From Brachynemurus nebulosus (taxonomy: Eukaryota > Arthropoda > Insecta > Neuroptera > Myrmeleontidae): a stretch of DNA of 64,000 nucleotides. The translations under genes were made by a program, and so were the position numbers. Below are positions 23,421-37,263 of this stretch, piece by piece; position 1 is the first letter of the stretch, and each line of letters begins with the position of its first letter. The notes under the pieces were generated by a model. The model was given only the letters and a program-made list of their open reading frames with translations. It ran no database searches and had not been told where the DNA came from. The DNA lies in NCBI GenBank assembly GCA_035578155.1, contig JAPWDM010000004.1:35586394-35650393 (forward strand). The letters run 5' to 3'.

Positions 23421-23602
23421 TTTTTTATATTAGTTGGCTTCTAGTGTTCTATGAGTATAATAATAGGAAGCTCTTCGTAGGCGTCAAAATGAAGCTTAAC
23501 AATCAAGTTAATTGAGTATAAAAGATGTATAAATAGCTGTAATACAAAAATTTAGAATTACCAAAAACTAAAAACTGTGTAAACATGCTCCGGTCTACCC
23601 TA

Positions 23603-24855
23603 TCTTAATTGAAAATGGAATTTAAAAGTAAAATTGTCCAAAGAAGATTTTTCAATAAAGTTTTCCAACTGCCATCTTCATATCGCCGAATCATTGTCGA
23701 CGGCACATAAACATAAAACGGGAAATAAAAATTCAAAATCCGGATTAGGGAGTTAGAGAGAGCAAAGGACCCAAATACTTGCATCGCTTACGGGCGATTG
23801 AAGTTACCTGACTGAACCCGATCCCGTCAGATTTTCACAGTGTATCCGAGACTATCAAAATACTACTTATGAGGCTCGGTCACTAATTTACTACTGTTTA
23901 GAAACCACAGGATTATGCATGGACTACACTCATACTTTTTTTGTTACAATTAGTTTAAATACAAATATACAAAAAATATAACCACGTTTGTAAATCTAAC
24001 TATTTACACAAAACTACACAAAAGTGAAAAAAAAATTACACAAAATTGTAAAATGTTTTTGATTTGATAAATACTCAATTTACTGCACCATCACAAACAG
24101 TTACAGCTTCATATCACTACTCAGTACCTACATAAATGTATAATATCTACATATACCTAAACTTTCATACGGAAAAATACGATAGAAAAAATTTGCGAAA
24201 AGCTATTGTTGAAATTACAAATCAACGCTTGTTATTTATTTATCATCAGCAAACATTTCGCGACTATATTTATTCCCTAGTCTGTTTTATCTACAATAAA
24301 AATTATCATTTCGACTGACATATACAGGCAGGGTCGGATTTATCCTCAATAGGTTCCTGAACACTTTTACTGTAGAGATCCTGTCAAAGCAATGGTCCCT
24401 CTTTGGTGTGTGCTAGTGTGTGCTAGTAGCATTTAAAGAAGCTAACAGAGTTGTAGGACTCTCCTGACCAGCTTTTATTTGAAACGTTGTTCAGTAATTT
24501 ATATGGGACTGATATACAAGTATTTATGAATAATCGCCAAAAAAATTTCAATAAACAAGACGCTTTTGTTCCAAGTTTATAACAAATTTCATTTGCGCTT
24601 TTAAAGGCAAATGTGAATATTTTTGAGGGAAATTATCAGAAACAAAATTGTTGCAAACTGAAATTTCAAAAATTAACGTAAAAGCCCCTACACCAGAACG
24701 CGCTCATATGTCGGAACAGTTTTGACATTTATATATTATTAATGAAGTTATTTCTGAAAGAAACCTCTGATAACAAAAATTATTATTAATAGAATGATTA
24801 TTTTTCAATTTAATTTCATGTCGCATTTAATTTTTCCTCATTTAATTCAAGAAAT
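23603..24855. other. Intergenic DNA, with one lone hAT-like end
   Basis: CAGGGTCGGATTTATCC at about 24331 looks like a hAT terminus, but I find no matching opposite end. Nothing else is recognised. Confidence 0.4.
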
Positions 24856-26146
<1,291 letters not shown>

Positions 26147-28139
26147 TTATTTACTTACCAAATTTGAAACAGATATGATTTTCCGATCTTTTTTATTTTT
26201 AGATTTAAAGTTACGGTTACTGAATTTTAGAGTATAATAGATTCGCAACCTTACAAAAAGCTTGTTTAAATATTCCGTTGGGAAACATTGGCAAGGTTTA
26301 TTAAAATTTACTAAATTAATTTTTTTAAGTATTTCATTACCAATGTTCCCTATCATACTTTCTTCAAAGTGTTTTCTAAAAATAGCTTCTATACTTTCAA
26401 TATACTTTATAAATTCGTCTGGTGGCATTTTCAAATTTCCGAAAAGCGAATTCGTGGTATTATATGCTTTAAAATGAGTGAAAATATTTACCATATTTAA
26501 ATTTTGATTTTGATTCATGGCATACGTTTTAGTGTCTTTGCAAGAATGTTGTTTTAAACATTTGTTGAACAAATACCCGCTTACATATGTAATTCCATTT
26601 TGTTCCGGGATATCAAATACATAATCATTCGTATCAATATGTATTTCATTAGATATATTTAAGTTTGTCCTATCCCAAGACTGCATTTTTAGAATATCAT
26701 TCGATCTGGCCAAAAACTGATCAAAATCTTCTGTACAATTACTTTCTTTGGAATGATTCAAATATTTTATCAAAAATATTTTTTTTAATGCTCTTAAAAA
26801 TTGCACGGGAGTAGGCTCCAAACAGTTACCTCCATGTTGTCGAATCATTCCAAAAAAGTTCTCAATGCAGTCTTGATTAAGACGCCGTAAAAATAGGAAC
26901 TTAGTTTCATTGGATTTTATATCATTCCAAAGCCCCATTATACTATTTATTGAAATTATAAGTCCCCCTAAAAACTTTATGGATTTTGTAACGTCTTTCC
27001 CGTCAAATCTTTTTAAAACTTTAATATTTGAAAAAATTTATTTAGCTTTTTCCAGGAGCTCTATTTGATATGGTGCCCCTGAAAAAGCTCGGCAGTATTT
27101 ATTATTAGATTTGACAGTACTTGAGTTTAAAATATCAAATAATTTGTTGACTACATTTATAAAATCAATCGTCCCCTGAGCTGCAGCTGGTAGAGCATTG
27201 AGTTCAACGTATGTACTCATACCAGCAGCTACACTATTGCTAAAAATTTGGACGGCCAATTTAACTTTCATTTTTTGAAAGTTTGTCGGCGCTAAATGAC
27301 CGTCCGTTAGTTTTGGAGCCAACCTTATTTTTTTGGATTTGTTTTTTTCGTAAAAACTTAATATATCTTCCCACGATGCCCTACTTTCTCCATCAAAAAC
27401 AAAATTCGAAGTAATCAAATTGTTTCGCACCGATTTGATCAAATTCGGAATATCGAAGATATAAAATATTTTTTTACTATCCACAAAAAAGTAAGGTTGG
27501 CTCTCTGAAACGCCTTTTTTCTTTGAAAAATCAATAAAGTTAGAGCCTTGATCTGATATAAATCCTTTGACTTTAAATCCTATTTCATTCATTATTTGAA
27601 TCGAATTACATATAAGCTGATCTAGTTCAGCATAATTCTTACCTTCAGCCACAAAACAATATGCAATAGGTTGCTTCCAATTCGAAAAAATGCCTCTAGC
27701 CATCAGAACAAAAGCATATTTGGCTGGTTGCAAATCTTTATTAAAACCTACATCATGCAAACCGATCACTTTATCTTTTCTAATATCATAAAACAGATGC
27801 CGTTTTAAGGACATCTCGTCAGCACAAATTATACAATATTTGCTCATTTCGTCCATATTAGAAATTTTAGTTGTCAGCATCTTCACAATATTTTCACATA
27901 CGCCCGTTGAAAAATGAATATTTATTCTATTTAATGTGCTAACTGACGGAAGATGTAAGACGTTTTGTAAAATACTGTAAGCACGTGGACTTACAAAATA
28001 AACGGACATAGCAAACATTTTGAATTCTGTGTCATATCTAAAATAATAAAAATATAATTACTAATTTTTATATTATAGAATTTAAAATTATATCCATGAA
28101 TAATGAAAAAAGACTGTATTCTCAAAACCACATATGTAC

Positions 28140-28577
28140 CTATTTCCTTTCGAATTAGAGTTGATATTTGCTTGTGTTTTTACTAAAGGTATAAATTTTT
28201 GTGGTAAAAACTTTTCACAAGCAGATAAAAATTTATCTTTAGTAATCGGTTCTTCAAGTCGAATTTTTTTCTGAAGACCTTTTAACTGATTGCTTAATTT
28301 TCGTTTCTTTGGGGACATTATCGATGCTTGCATAGAACAGTCAGAAACTGCAACAGTTGTAGATTGAATTCCGACTGATGATTTCGAAGGCTGACATTCT
28401 GAAGCTTCTTGCTTCACGATCAACGTCGGTACTGCAATCCGTTTTAATTTATTTGGATGAGCACCAAACGAAGACTTTTCAAAATGACTCGAGCACAAGC
28501 GATAGCTACTATTTAGAATTCTTATGTCTAAATTTAAAAGGTCATTACGACCCACTGCAAACAACCACTGGCGATTT
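28140..28577 (-). CDS. P-element transposase exon 2 (THAP second half and linker)
   Basis: This exon carries W36, the C60-x2-H63 pair (YRLCSSHF) and the AVPTL box that closes the THAP domain. A basic linker follows (PKKRKLSNQLKGLQKKI), a plausible nuclear signal and short coiled region, as expected in P-type transposases. The donor at 28140 (AATAG before GTACAT) is supported by protein logic: splicing to 28037 gives KGNRYDTEFKMFAMS, the conserved start of the transposase core, whereas reading through gives an unrelated tail ending at 28088. Confidence 0.8.
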
Positions 28578-28653
28578 CTATAAAAAAAAAGTCAAATTTA
28601 TTATTAATTCAAGTTTATATTAGTAATAAACAAATGATAATAAAAATTCTTAC

Positions 28654-28748
28654 CTTTCAGGATCCAAAGGAATTCTAAAAAAACTTAAATCTGGATGATT
28701 TTTTGCTGTATTTGAACAGCCTTTTGCTATACAAACATTACCGGGCAT
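28654..28748 (-). CDS. P-element transposase exon 1 (THAP finger, first half)
   Basis: The ATG at 28748 opens MPGNVCIAKGCSNTAK, which supplies the first two zinc-binding cysteines of the THAP C2CH finger, right at the N-terminus as is usual for the family. The exon ends in GAAAG before GTAAG, a strong donor. The next exon starts after a T-rich tract and TAG at 28578, and joining them restores PERNRQW, a typical THAP segment. Upstream (28749-29100) is very AT-rich and shows no clear promoter motif. Confidence 0.85.
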
Positions 28749-29149
28749 TTTTAATTTTTTTTTTACTTAATTTACTTATTATTATTTTTTAATATTAATT
28801 TGATAATTTAAAGAATTTAATAGAAATTAAAATTATAAAAAAGAGAAAAAAGACAAGAACGTAAGCTAAGAACTAAAGACAAAAAAATTATAATTATTAA
28901 ACTTACTCTACAATTATTATTAATTCAAAACTATTAAAAAATATTACAAATTTTAAAAATAGGAAAATTAAAAAAAAGATTAAAAATTATAAGCAATATT
29001 TGAAAATAGCAATAATTGAAAACACGACGATAAATTGAAATGAATTTGGAAATATTTTTTATTTTCCTCTGTCAATACACCACTATTGTTATTTGCTACC
29101 TTAGTTACAAGTGTATTTTTTTTTCAGATTTTTTAAACACAATTCAAAA
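28749..29149. other. AT-rich 5' flank of the P-type transposase
   Basis: Extremely AT-rich. It should hold the 5' end and terminal repeat of the P-type element, but I could not match it to the 3' flank by eye. Confidence 0.4.
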
Positions 29150-29645
29150 TACCCCTGTCGCAGCATCTGCATAACATAGCGAATTTCCAAATTTTGGGGA
29201 CTGGCGGATCTCATCTAAGAACTGTACCTATTTAAAATAGTTTAGCTTTCTAAGAGTAAAAGATTTTTTAAAATCGGCTGGGTAATTAGTTTTGATATTT
29301 TTGGGACCCAAGAACCCGAACGGACTTTGTGCAGCATAGTTGTATCCATCTAAAATAATTTAGTTCTCTAACAGTGAAAAAATTTTCAAAATCGGTCGGT
29401 TAGTTTATTTTTTACAATAATGGGAACAGTAAACCCTGGCGGAAATCATACAACATAACCTTTATTCATCTAAAATAATTTTAGTAAAAAGTTTATCCTA
29501 ACAGTAAAAAACGGGTCCTAGGGATCTCATATAACTTATGGTAGTCCGTAAGGTTCTTGTGGACATCATTTAATTACTTAATGAATTCAAATACTTTAAC
29601 TTACTAACGGTGAAAAAATTTTCAAAATTTTCGACATTCGCTAAA
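29150..29645. repeat. Tandem repeat, about 120-bp units, four diverged copies
   Basis: Units share ATCCATCTAAAATAATTTAG, CTAACAGTGAAAAAATTTTC and AAAATCGG text; the third is partly deleted. The left edge (GCATAACATAGCGAATTTC) is the inverse of 14568-14590 and matches 49205-49225, linking this array to the (TA)n-core repeat family, which carries a single unit at 14430-14600. Confidence 0.7.
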
Positions 29646-32600
29646 AAAATCATTGAAAAATATTTGATATGTTTCGATCAATTAATGGTCAACATCAGCA
29701 AATAAAAGTTACTCAAATCGAAGAAAAGAATGAGTTATTTGTCCGTAGAAATTAAAATAAAAATTCTAAAAACGAGCAAAGAAATATTGAAAAAACTAGA
29801 TCGACAAAACATTCTGACAAATAACACTACCCAACTAATACTCGCCAATTTGAATGAAACTTAACATACTTATTAAACAGCGAAAAATATTAAATACGTG
29901 TTTTTTTTATTTCGGCTAAATACGCTTTTTAGGGGTAGAAAACACCATTCAACCTCTGTAGATGAAAACAGTTATAGCTAAATATTTTTGAAACGACATA
30001 TTTTCTGAAAAAAGGGCTGAGTACCAAATTTGTAGAATTTAAAGCGATGCACTTGATAGTGACCCTGAAATCGATTTTCAAGGTCAGTTGAAAATGATTA
30101 GCCATTGCCGAACTTTGACCATATCCTGTACCTATAAGCAGTAATTTCATGTATTGACTCAATCTATCTTCAAAATTGATTTGTTGCGTTATTTTTCTAA
30201 AATAAAAAAAATAAAAACCTGACGAAATGGAAAAATAGGCGCAAATTTATAGGAAAAATTAGAAGAAAACATTTTTGTAAGTAATTTTAGAAGTAAAGTT
30301 AAGAAAAGATTTAATATCACTCCAATTGTAAGTTAAACATTAACTTTATGTTATATTAGAAATTTTCAAAATTTTTTAAAATTTTTATTGCTACTCTATA
30401 GTTATCATATTAGGAATTCAATTGAACATATGATTAACTATTATTTTTCCGATTGCGATTGAGCAAGTATTTTTCAAAATTACTTCTTGATCACTTATTT
30501 TCTATCTTGCATGTGAAATTCGTTCGAATATACTTTGAACCATTTAGGGATGAAAAGTAAACTACTCCTTTTGAAAAATATTAAATGATTTTCAAATGAC
30601 TTTGGAAATTGACCTCAAGGTCAACTTCAAAGTCATCATCAAGTGCATCACTTTGAACTCTATAACTTTGGTCCTAAGCACTTTTTTCAGAAAATATATC
30701 GTACCATAATCCACTTCTATGTTGATTCCTGGTCTCTTTTCCTGCGTTTCTAATATTTATGTCAATAAAAAATGTGCTACCGTAGACAAGGATGAATAGG
30801 TACGCATTCAGACTTCACACCGTATTTTTTTGTATTTATTTTATTAGTACCTAATCTTTAATATATTAAAAATTTACGCGAAGATGGTCACTTTATCAGC
30901 AGTATCCAAAAAAATTTAAAAATATCAGTGGTTTTTGAAAAATTAACAAAAATCGTATAATTTCTTCTCTATGAAAAATTGGGGTCAAAAGAGACGAGAA
31001 AAGAGTAAATGGGGACAACCCGTAGGGTCGACCAAAATTGAAATTCTAATATAAAATAATTTCGAACTTTTTGTATTTATACATTCAAAAAAGAAATAAT
31101 AGGTACTTGATGATTTTCTGTAAAAATAAACGTAGAATCTAAAATAAAGTTTATATACTCCTGTCGTTTACCCCTAAGTTTATATTCCTCCTATTCTTAT
31201 TTTAGTTCAAAAAATAATTTTTCAAAAGACTAAGACATAATAATTAATAACAGTGAGATTCTACGTCCATTTTCAGACTTTTGTCTAATACAGACGTTAC
31301 CTAGAATTTTTTTTATCTACAAAAACATCAGTTTACAGAATTTAATTTATTAGTTAGGAAAATAAATCAAATATGTCTCACTAACAATAAATGTCTTAAA
31401 TGAGTTTAAAAAATCAAAACGATACTGTTTATTAAATTGCGTAAAAGCTAGTAAATGCAATAACAGATATGATGAATTTATAAGGATTTTCTTGTACTGC
31501 AAAATCTTAAAAATATGGAAACGCGTACTTTTTTTTCGTTAATTGTGTTTTATTCTTTTGCACAAAATTTTAAAAATACTTTATTTTCTTAAGAAAGGGA
31601 GGCAACTTTAGTCACAGATATGCCTATGAACAGTTTTTGGTAGAGGGTTAAAATTACCATATTTTATATTAAAATTTTGACACAATCACTCCCTAATTAA
31701 CGAGCCTTACTTATTATTAGCAAATTGAGAAAAAAGCACGTCAATTAGATTTTTTTACACAGATTTTATTTGTTATATAATTCAAAAGGATATTTTAAAA
31801 ATGTGTATGAATGGCTTTCATTAAATAAATTTCAATATATTTTCCATTTATTTTAACAGTGGAATGTCCTTATTAGTGGCTATACTTTCGGCTTGGAGCG
31901 AATTAGACGAAGATTTTCTTCTAAAACCAAATTTAATAATTAATTAAAGAAATAAAAAATATAATCTTTATTGTATGTAAAAATGTTATTACATTTTTTC
32001 AAAAAACTGTAAGTAAACTGTAAAATTTTCTTTACAAATATGTTAAAATAGAGAAATGTTTCCTTTTTAATTTATTTTTAACTCTTTTTAAATGATTCAC
32101 TTTAAAATTTTTTAATATTTCTTAATCGAAATTTCATAAAAGAATGTGTCAAAATTTAAAAAAATTTTTCTTTGCTAAAAAAAAAAATTGAATGTGCAAA
32201 ATTATTTAATATTAGAATGCTCTGATTATACAATTCTAATCATAACTGTATTGTCAATTGGATACAAAATTACGTAAAAATATTATTGTTTGAATATGAT
32301 TTAACGTAATTTTTATACGATTGAAGCAAACTCTTATTAATTTTAGGAAGGTGTAAATATAATCTAAATTCTGATCATATCACATAACAGATATCGTCGG
32401 GAGTTTTCTTGTCAAAAAAAAGGAACAGAGATACATTATAAAAACATTTAACTGACAGAGAAATAGAATATAGCCGAATCGTTAAATTGGATTAAAAAAA
32501 TCATGACACGCTACTTATAAAGCGGTTTTTTTCGAATTTAGCTCGCAAAAAATGAGACAGAAAAAAAAAGAATGCGAGTGCGAGTGAAATGGAGAACGAC

Positions 32601-32754
32601 ATATTTCCTAGTTTTTCTCGAAAAGTAAATAATTTAGAGCAACGGTATAAAAACATTTTTTATGCATTTTACTTTTTACTATCGCTTGGTGTAAAAAAAA
32701 ATTTGAAAAATTGCTTAATTCTGGCAAAAAACTCATTTTGTTGACAAAAAACGC
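29646..32754. other. Long stretch without genes
   Basis: AT-rich. Dispersed noncoding repeat text of the type TGACCTCAAGGTCAA occurs at about 30612 and again near 57749. A minus-strand frame at 29929-30162 has no recognisable domain. No RNA gene or element ends are seen. Confidence 0.5.
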
Positions 32755-32879
32755 CCGGAAAACCTACTTCTGGGCATCCGACGTGTCTGGCTAACGAACT
32801 CATCCAACGATTTGGAAAATCGAATTCGCACACAAAATTTCATAAGCATTAAACGTTTCGTTCGAGAGTTATCGCGCGG

Positions 32880-32969
<90 letters not shown>

Positions 32970-33031
32970 TTTAGTGAATATCATTTTCGTATTCTAGGGA
33001 CCTCAAAACATATTTCTGATATGGTCTCGGG
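32755..33031 (-). repeat. (TA)n-core dispersed repeat, copy 3
   Basis: On the minus strand it has the same order as copies 1 and 2: ATATTCACTAAAATTTATAT, (TA)n (32884-32966), GCGATAACTCTCGAACGAAA and GAGTTCGTTAGCCAGACAC. Its outer end is split by the hAT insertion at 33032-34207 and resumes at 34208. Confidence 0.7.
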
Positions 33032-34207
33032 TAGAGATGTGCCAAACTCGTGAATTCACGCGTGACCCGACGGGTCACCCGTGACCCATCGTGATCGTGA
33101 ACAATTTTTTATGATCGTGCGTGAGTGGGCGTGATCGTGACATTTAATTTCTTGCCGTGAATAATTCGTGAGTCACGAAAAGTTAAAGACCATAAATAAA
33201 AAAATTTTAAAAATAATTTTTTTCAATTTTAGGGAATATTAACTAAACCAATTTGACTTTTTAACTACAAAAAAAACGTTTCTTTTATATTAGGTGCTTT
33301 TTATGAGTACAAGTAGGTAGAAATCCAATAACCCTTTGTACTAACAAATTCCAGTTTTTTACCGAGATACTTGGAGTGTATAGAAAATGATTTACAATTT
33401 TGAAATGTCCAACTGTGTTTATGATGTTGTACTGATTATTTCTTCCGTTTTTAAATAATTCCTTAAATTCTTAAAATTGGCCTGTCTACATATATTCGGT
33501 CTCAGTCAATGGGTATATTTGAAAATATTACAAGGTCAGTTTTACAGCTTTTAATAGTATGATCTATCATTCTATGAAAGAATAATATAAAGAACATATG
33601 GGTTAATTTTAAGGGAAATATTATCTTTTGCAACATTTTAAATTGTTTATTGTCATTATTATTTTTTTTTTTCAATTTTATTATTTATGTAGGTACCTAT
33701 GTATTTATAGGTACCTGCTAAAAAAATATTTTGTCACAATTTTGTTAAAAAACTACATATATTATTTAGTTTGGTGGCGCGAAATATCATATTTATATAC
33801 AAATACAGTACCTACGATAAGAACAAAAATTAAACAATAAATCACCAGATGAAAAATTTTGAAAATTTTCTCACTTTCCAGAAAAAAATAAATAGCATGT
33901 AACTTGCATCAGTATTAATCTCAGTGAACCGTACTAACCGTATTTCTGATTTTATGGTGAGGACATAAGTTTTACTGACTGTTAAAACGCTAGTGATTTT
34001 TACTCAAAATTCAAACGATTATATTTAAAAGTTTTATGTTTAATTCGTGATCGTGCGTGAGTGTGAAAGTATTAATTTTTTTGTTCGTGATCGTGCGTGA
34101 GTGTGAAAAGAAATAAATTTTTTCGTTCGTGATTGGGCGTGAGTACAAAACCTATTTCGTGACTGTGCGTGATCGTGAGTAAAAATGTACTCACGAGCAC
34201 ATCTCTA
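33032..34207. mobile_element. Non-autonomous hAT element, 1,176 bp, exact 8-bp duplication
   Basis: The ends are TAGAGATGTGC and its inverse, flanked by GTCTCGGG at 33024-33031 and 34208-34215. Both subterminal regions carry many direct and inverted GTGATCGTGCGTGAG-type repeats, the usual hAT transposase-binding layout. The interior is AT-rich with no transposase. The exact duplication suggests a fairly recent insertion into the (TA)n-core repeat. Confidence 0.9.
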
Positions 34208-34215
34208 GTCTCGGG

Positions 34216-35164
34216 CTTAGGTCGCACCATGACACCTGGCGTAAAAGCTGAATTTCCAGTTTTGGAAATTCGCTAAAAATAGTAGTGAAACCATAGTAAT
34301 TAGTCCCAATTATACTAATTTTATTTTTTGCCCACTAGATACTGTAGTAATGTTGAACCAATATAATATGGATTTAATAAGTGCATTTCATATACCAAAT
34401 AATTTTGGATATCCATTGGGGGATCGGTCCGCCAACACACAGTCTATAGTTGTCTTTATCTACGTCAAGTGAATCTACTGTATGTATACATACTATTACT
34501 TATACTGTGTTACAAGACAATTTTATTGATTTGATTGTTATGTTGGTTGTGTTGACATTATTACAATCCCCATAGCAATGTATGGTGTCATAGCTATGTA
34601 TGCAACAGCATAGCCACGTGACGAACAGTACCATCAACGCTAACTAGCGCAAATACACAATATCGCACAAAGTAAACCCCGCGCACATATATAGCATATT
34701 TTCTATCTCTTACTAGTTACACTGGTTTCGGTAGTATAGAGATAGATACGTTGTCTCTACTTCTCTGTGGTTACATACGTGTTTTCTTTTTAGGTGTCTG
34801 TGGTGATTTTCTAAAGATACTAGAATATTCTATCCGTTTTTTTATACGTGTCAACATTTTACAAGAGAAAACTAATATCTCAAAATTTTTGGGTTATATT
34901 TTTTTTAAAACATATTCATTGGTTTAAAAAACTTGGTTTCATGCTTATTAAGAAAAAAAAATGGGTGTTTAATTTATTTATTAATTTTTATAAGCCAGTT
35001 TAATGACACACCTATAAATAGTGTTCCGGTATAGGGGCTTTTACGTTATATTTGATAAAATTTTTCGAAATTTTGCTCATTGATTGCCCCTCGGGTGGTA
35101 AACTTCATGTTTCAAGTTACACCAACTGACAGTGATGACATTTTAAAAAAATATTGTCGACTGA
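34216..35164. other. Intergenic DNA, nothing recognised
   Basis: A segment near 34690-34750 resembles, inverted, text near 25487. No gene is seen. Confidence 0.45.
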
Positions 35165-35540
35165 ACGTATGCTATGAATTTTCGTATGCTATGAGTCAAC
35201 ATCTAAGGTATTTTTTACTCCGGTAAAATGTCTCATTCTCACGGGAAGATAGGAAAACCATTTTGAGCATTTGCACACATTACACAAAAACTGTCGAACG
35301 GATTTTGATAAAATTTGGTCTAATATTAACTTATTACCTGTGTCAACATATAAAATACTTTTTACTACGGTAAAATGTCTCCTTCCCTCGGAAAAATATA
35401 AAAACCATATTGAGCATGTGCATGTATTACGCAAAATTATTGTTCTATGCAAGTTCTGTATAATTATAACACTTACACTTCTCATTGACTTTATAACAAT
35501 GTACGCGCGAACGACATCGCGAGTACAGCTAGTTAGGCAA
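35165..35540 (-). repeat. SINE-like repeat with internal dimer, copy 2
   Basis: Inverted relative to copy 1 at 8147. It starts (minus strand) CTAGCTGTACTCGCGATGTC and shows the same two-monomer body. It lacks the CAGACAGAC tail of copy 1. Confidence 0.75.
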
Positions 35541-36502
35541 TAAAGTACAGTTTGTTACGTTATACCTACCTCTCAGTATCTCTACTAGCATTATTTTATC
35601 TATTAAATTACAATATTAACTTAGCTGTCATTACATTTAACAAAATTTGAGAGTCTCACAAACATACAGATACAAAAAGTCTAAAAAAAAAGTAAACTAA
35701 AAATTATCTCATAACTCATGTTGCATATTGTTGCTTGCGTACGCTCTAACAAAACCAGACACAATCTACGTATAGTTACCACCAGAATATCATACATAGC
35801 TGCTAACCCATATCACCCTTATACCCACTCCCATCACCTTCCAACCGAACCCTTTAATCTGTTCCATTCATTTGTATAGGAGAGAAGCGTCTAGAAACCC
35901 TTCAAAAGCAAATATAATATTTTTGAAATAATGTAAAATAAATTCAGCTCGTCTACATGTTGGTAGATAAATTTTGAACAAGCAGCATAGGTAGTAAGCT
36001 TTTTATAGATTAAACAAAACTAAAATAACAAGCATATTAGTAAAATAGGTAGTCGCCATAAGCAACGAACACGAATTGAAAGTTAACAAAATTCAAAAAT
36101 ATCGTCAAAACGTTTATTTATTTTGTTAGTATTTAATTGTAGAGTTATCTACAGATATGTAGGTAGCGTTAATTGTTTTACAGTTGAAATACAAAGTTTA
36201 ATTTACTATTTTAGATTTTGTATTCTTTTTATAAATGCATATGTCAAAAAATTAAATTAGAAGCTATTGCTAGCGGTGTTTACTCAAAGTATAAATTTAT
36301 ACTTTATGTCATTAGAATTTGCAAAAAATCGTTAGGAAAGGAATATTCTGAAAACGTTAGAACTATTCACCATCAATCTTACAACTCTAATTTCATAAAA
36401 ATTTTAACTAGTAATAATATTAACAATCTCAACCAACTAAATTACGAATTTTATAACTTAAAAAGACATGAATACTATTGTCAATAATATTCATAATATT
36501 CG
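35541..36502. other. Intergenic DNA, nothing recognised
   Basis: The plus-strand frame at 36218-36487 is lysine/asparagine/tyrosine-rich, resembles no family I know and is probably chance. Confidence 0.45.
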
Positions 36503-37263
36503 AATCAATGAATATTTACAGGTCTACTGGAGTTAGAGATATAAAACTAGGTCAATACAAAACTAGCCTATAAAGGTCAATTTTAAAGATCTCGATTATT
36601 TTAAGGGCGAAATTGTTTTCATAAATCACAATAACTTGGAATTGTTCGTGTTTCTTCTCAAAGATCCTTTTCTCTCTTATGAGACATGAACAATTTTTGA
36701 AAACTTTGCAGCAAGGTTGGGTTCGACTGCAGGTCTTAAAAAAAATGGGACGAAAAAGCCATATAACTGTTTTCAGCTTTTTCTATGTAATGTTATCTTT
36801 TAATTAGTATTCAATAATTTATTGATTATAATATTGAAAATATTTGTTAAATGATGAATATTGAAAATATTATTATTTGTTAAAGTTAGTAATGTCTTAG
36901 TAGAGTTCACATAACTTGACCACTTTTCTTATGTAAATTCAAAAGTATTCAATATTTTTACTAGTAGTAGTGTTCAATCAATAAATTCAATATTTTACAT
37001 ATGATTAAAAGATAACATTACATAGAAAAAGCTGAAAACACAGTTATATGGCTTTTAGACCTGCAGTTGGATCCAACTTTGCTGCAAAATTTATAAGAGA
37101 GATATAAGGATCTTTGAGAAGAAGCACGAACAATTCCATGTTTTTGTGACTTATGAAAACAATTTTACCCTTAAAATAATCGAAACCTTTAGAGATAGAA
37201 TGAATTTTAGCCTATAGTTTTATATCTCTATAACTTTAGCAGATCTGAAAATATTCATTGATT
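36503..37263. mobile_element. Foldback-type element, 761 bp
   Basis: The left arm 36503-36840 and right arm 36972-37263 are inverted copies with moderate divergence (AATCAATGAATATTT ends, GATATAAAACT, AAGATCCTT and AAAAGATAAC in mirrored order), around a spacer of about 130 bp. No coding frame and no clear target duplication. Confidence 0.7.

Larger units (their letters stand above)
21893..23600. mobile_element. Cluster of pogo-type elements with GTTTACACA ends
   Basis: Terminal text of the form GGGGCAAGTTTACACA occurs at 21893-21916, 22252-22290, 23015-23075 and 23573-23600, in orientations that pair as inverted ends. The outer pair is flanked by TA (21891-21892 and 23601-23602). The inner pair (22252-23052) encloses the transposase relic and has two GTTTACAC motifs in each end. 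This suggests nested or back-to-back copies of one Tc1/mariner-pogo family. Confidence 0.6.
26147..28748 (-). pseudogene. THAP-domain P-element transposase, three exons, one in-frame stop
   Basis: This is the best-preserved gene in the window, a DNA-binding transposase of the P-element/THAP9 superfamily. I read exons 28748-28654, 28577-28140 and 28037-26147, with GT-AG introns of 76 and 102 bp, both splitting an Arg codon. The product would be 807 residues; P-element transposase is about 750 and THAP9 about 900. The THAP finger shows C6, C11, W36, C60 and H63, followed by the AVPT signature. The RNase H-like core shows Asp in CADEMS (about 251), Asp in FISDQGSNF (about 340) and the D-x2-E of NQDCIENFFG (about 567/570). 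A segment like the family's GTP-binding insertion (IPNLIKSVRNNL) lies between. Codon 511 is TAA at 27040-27038; the frame is open on both sides, so this is a point lesion. The normal C-terminus (LFVRLRIYYTLKF) is present. I could not find terminal inverted repeats in the AT-rich flanks. Confidence 0.9.

Noticed and set aside
24331..24350. CAGGGTCGGATTTATCC as a hAT element
   Set aside because: Only one end is visible; no partner end or duplication was found.
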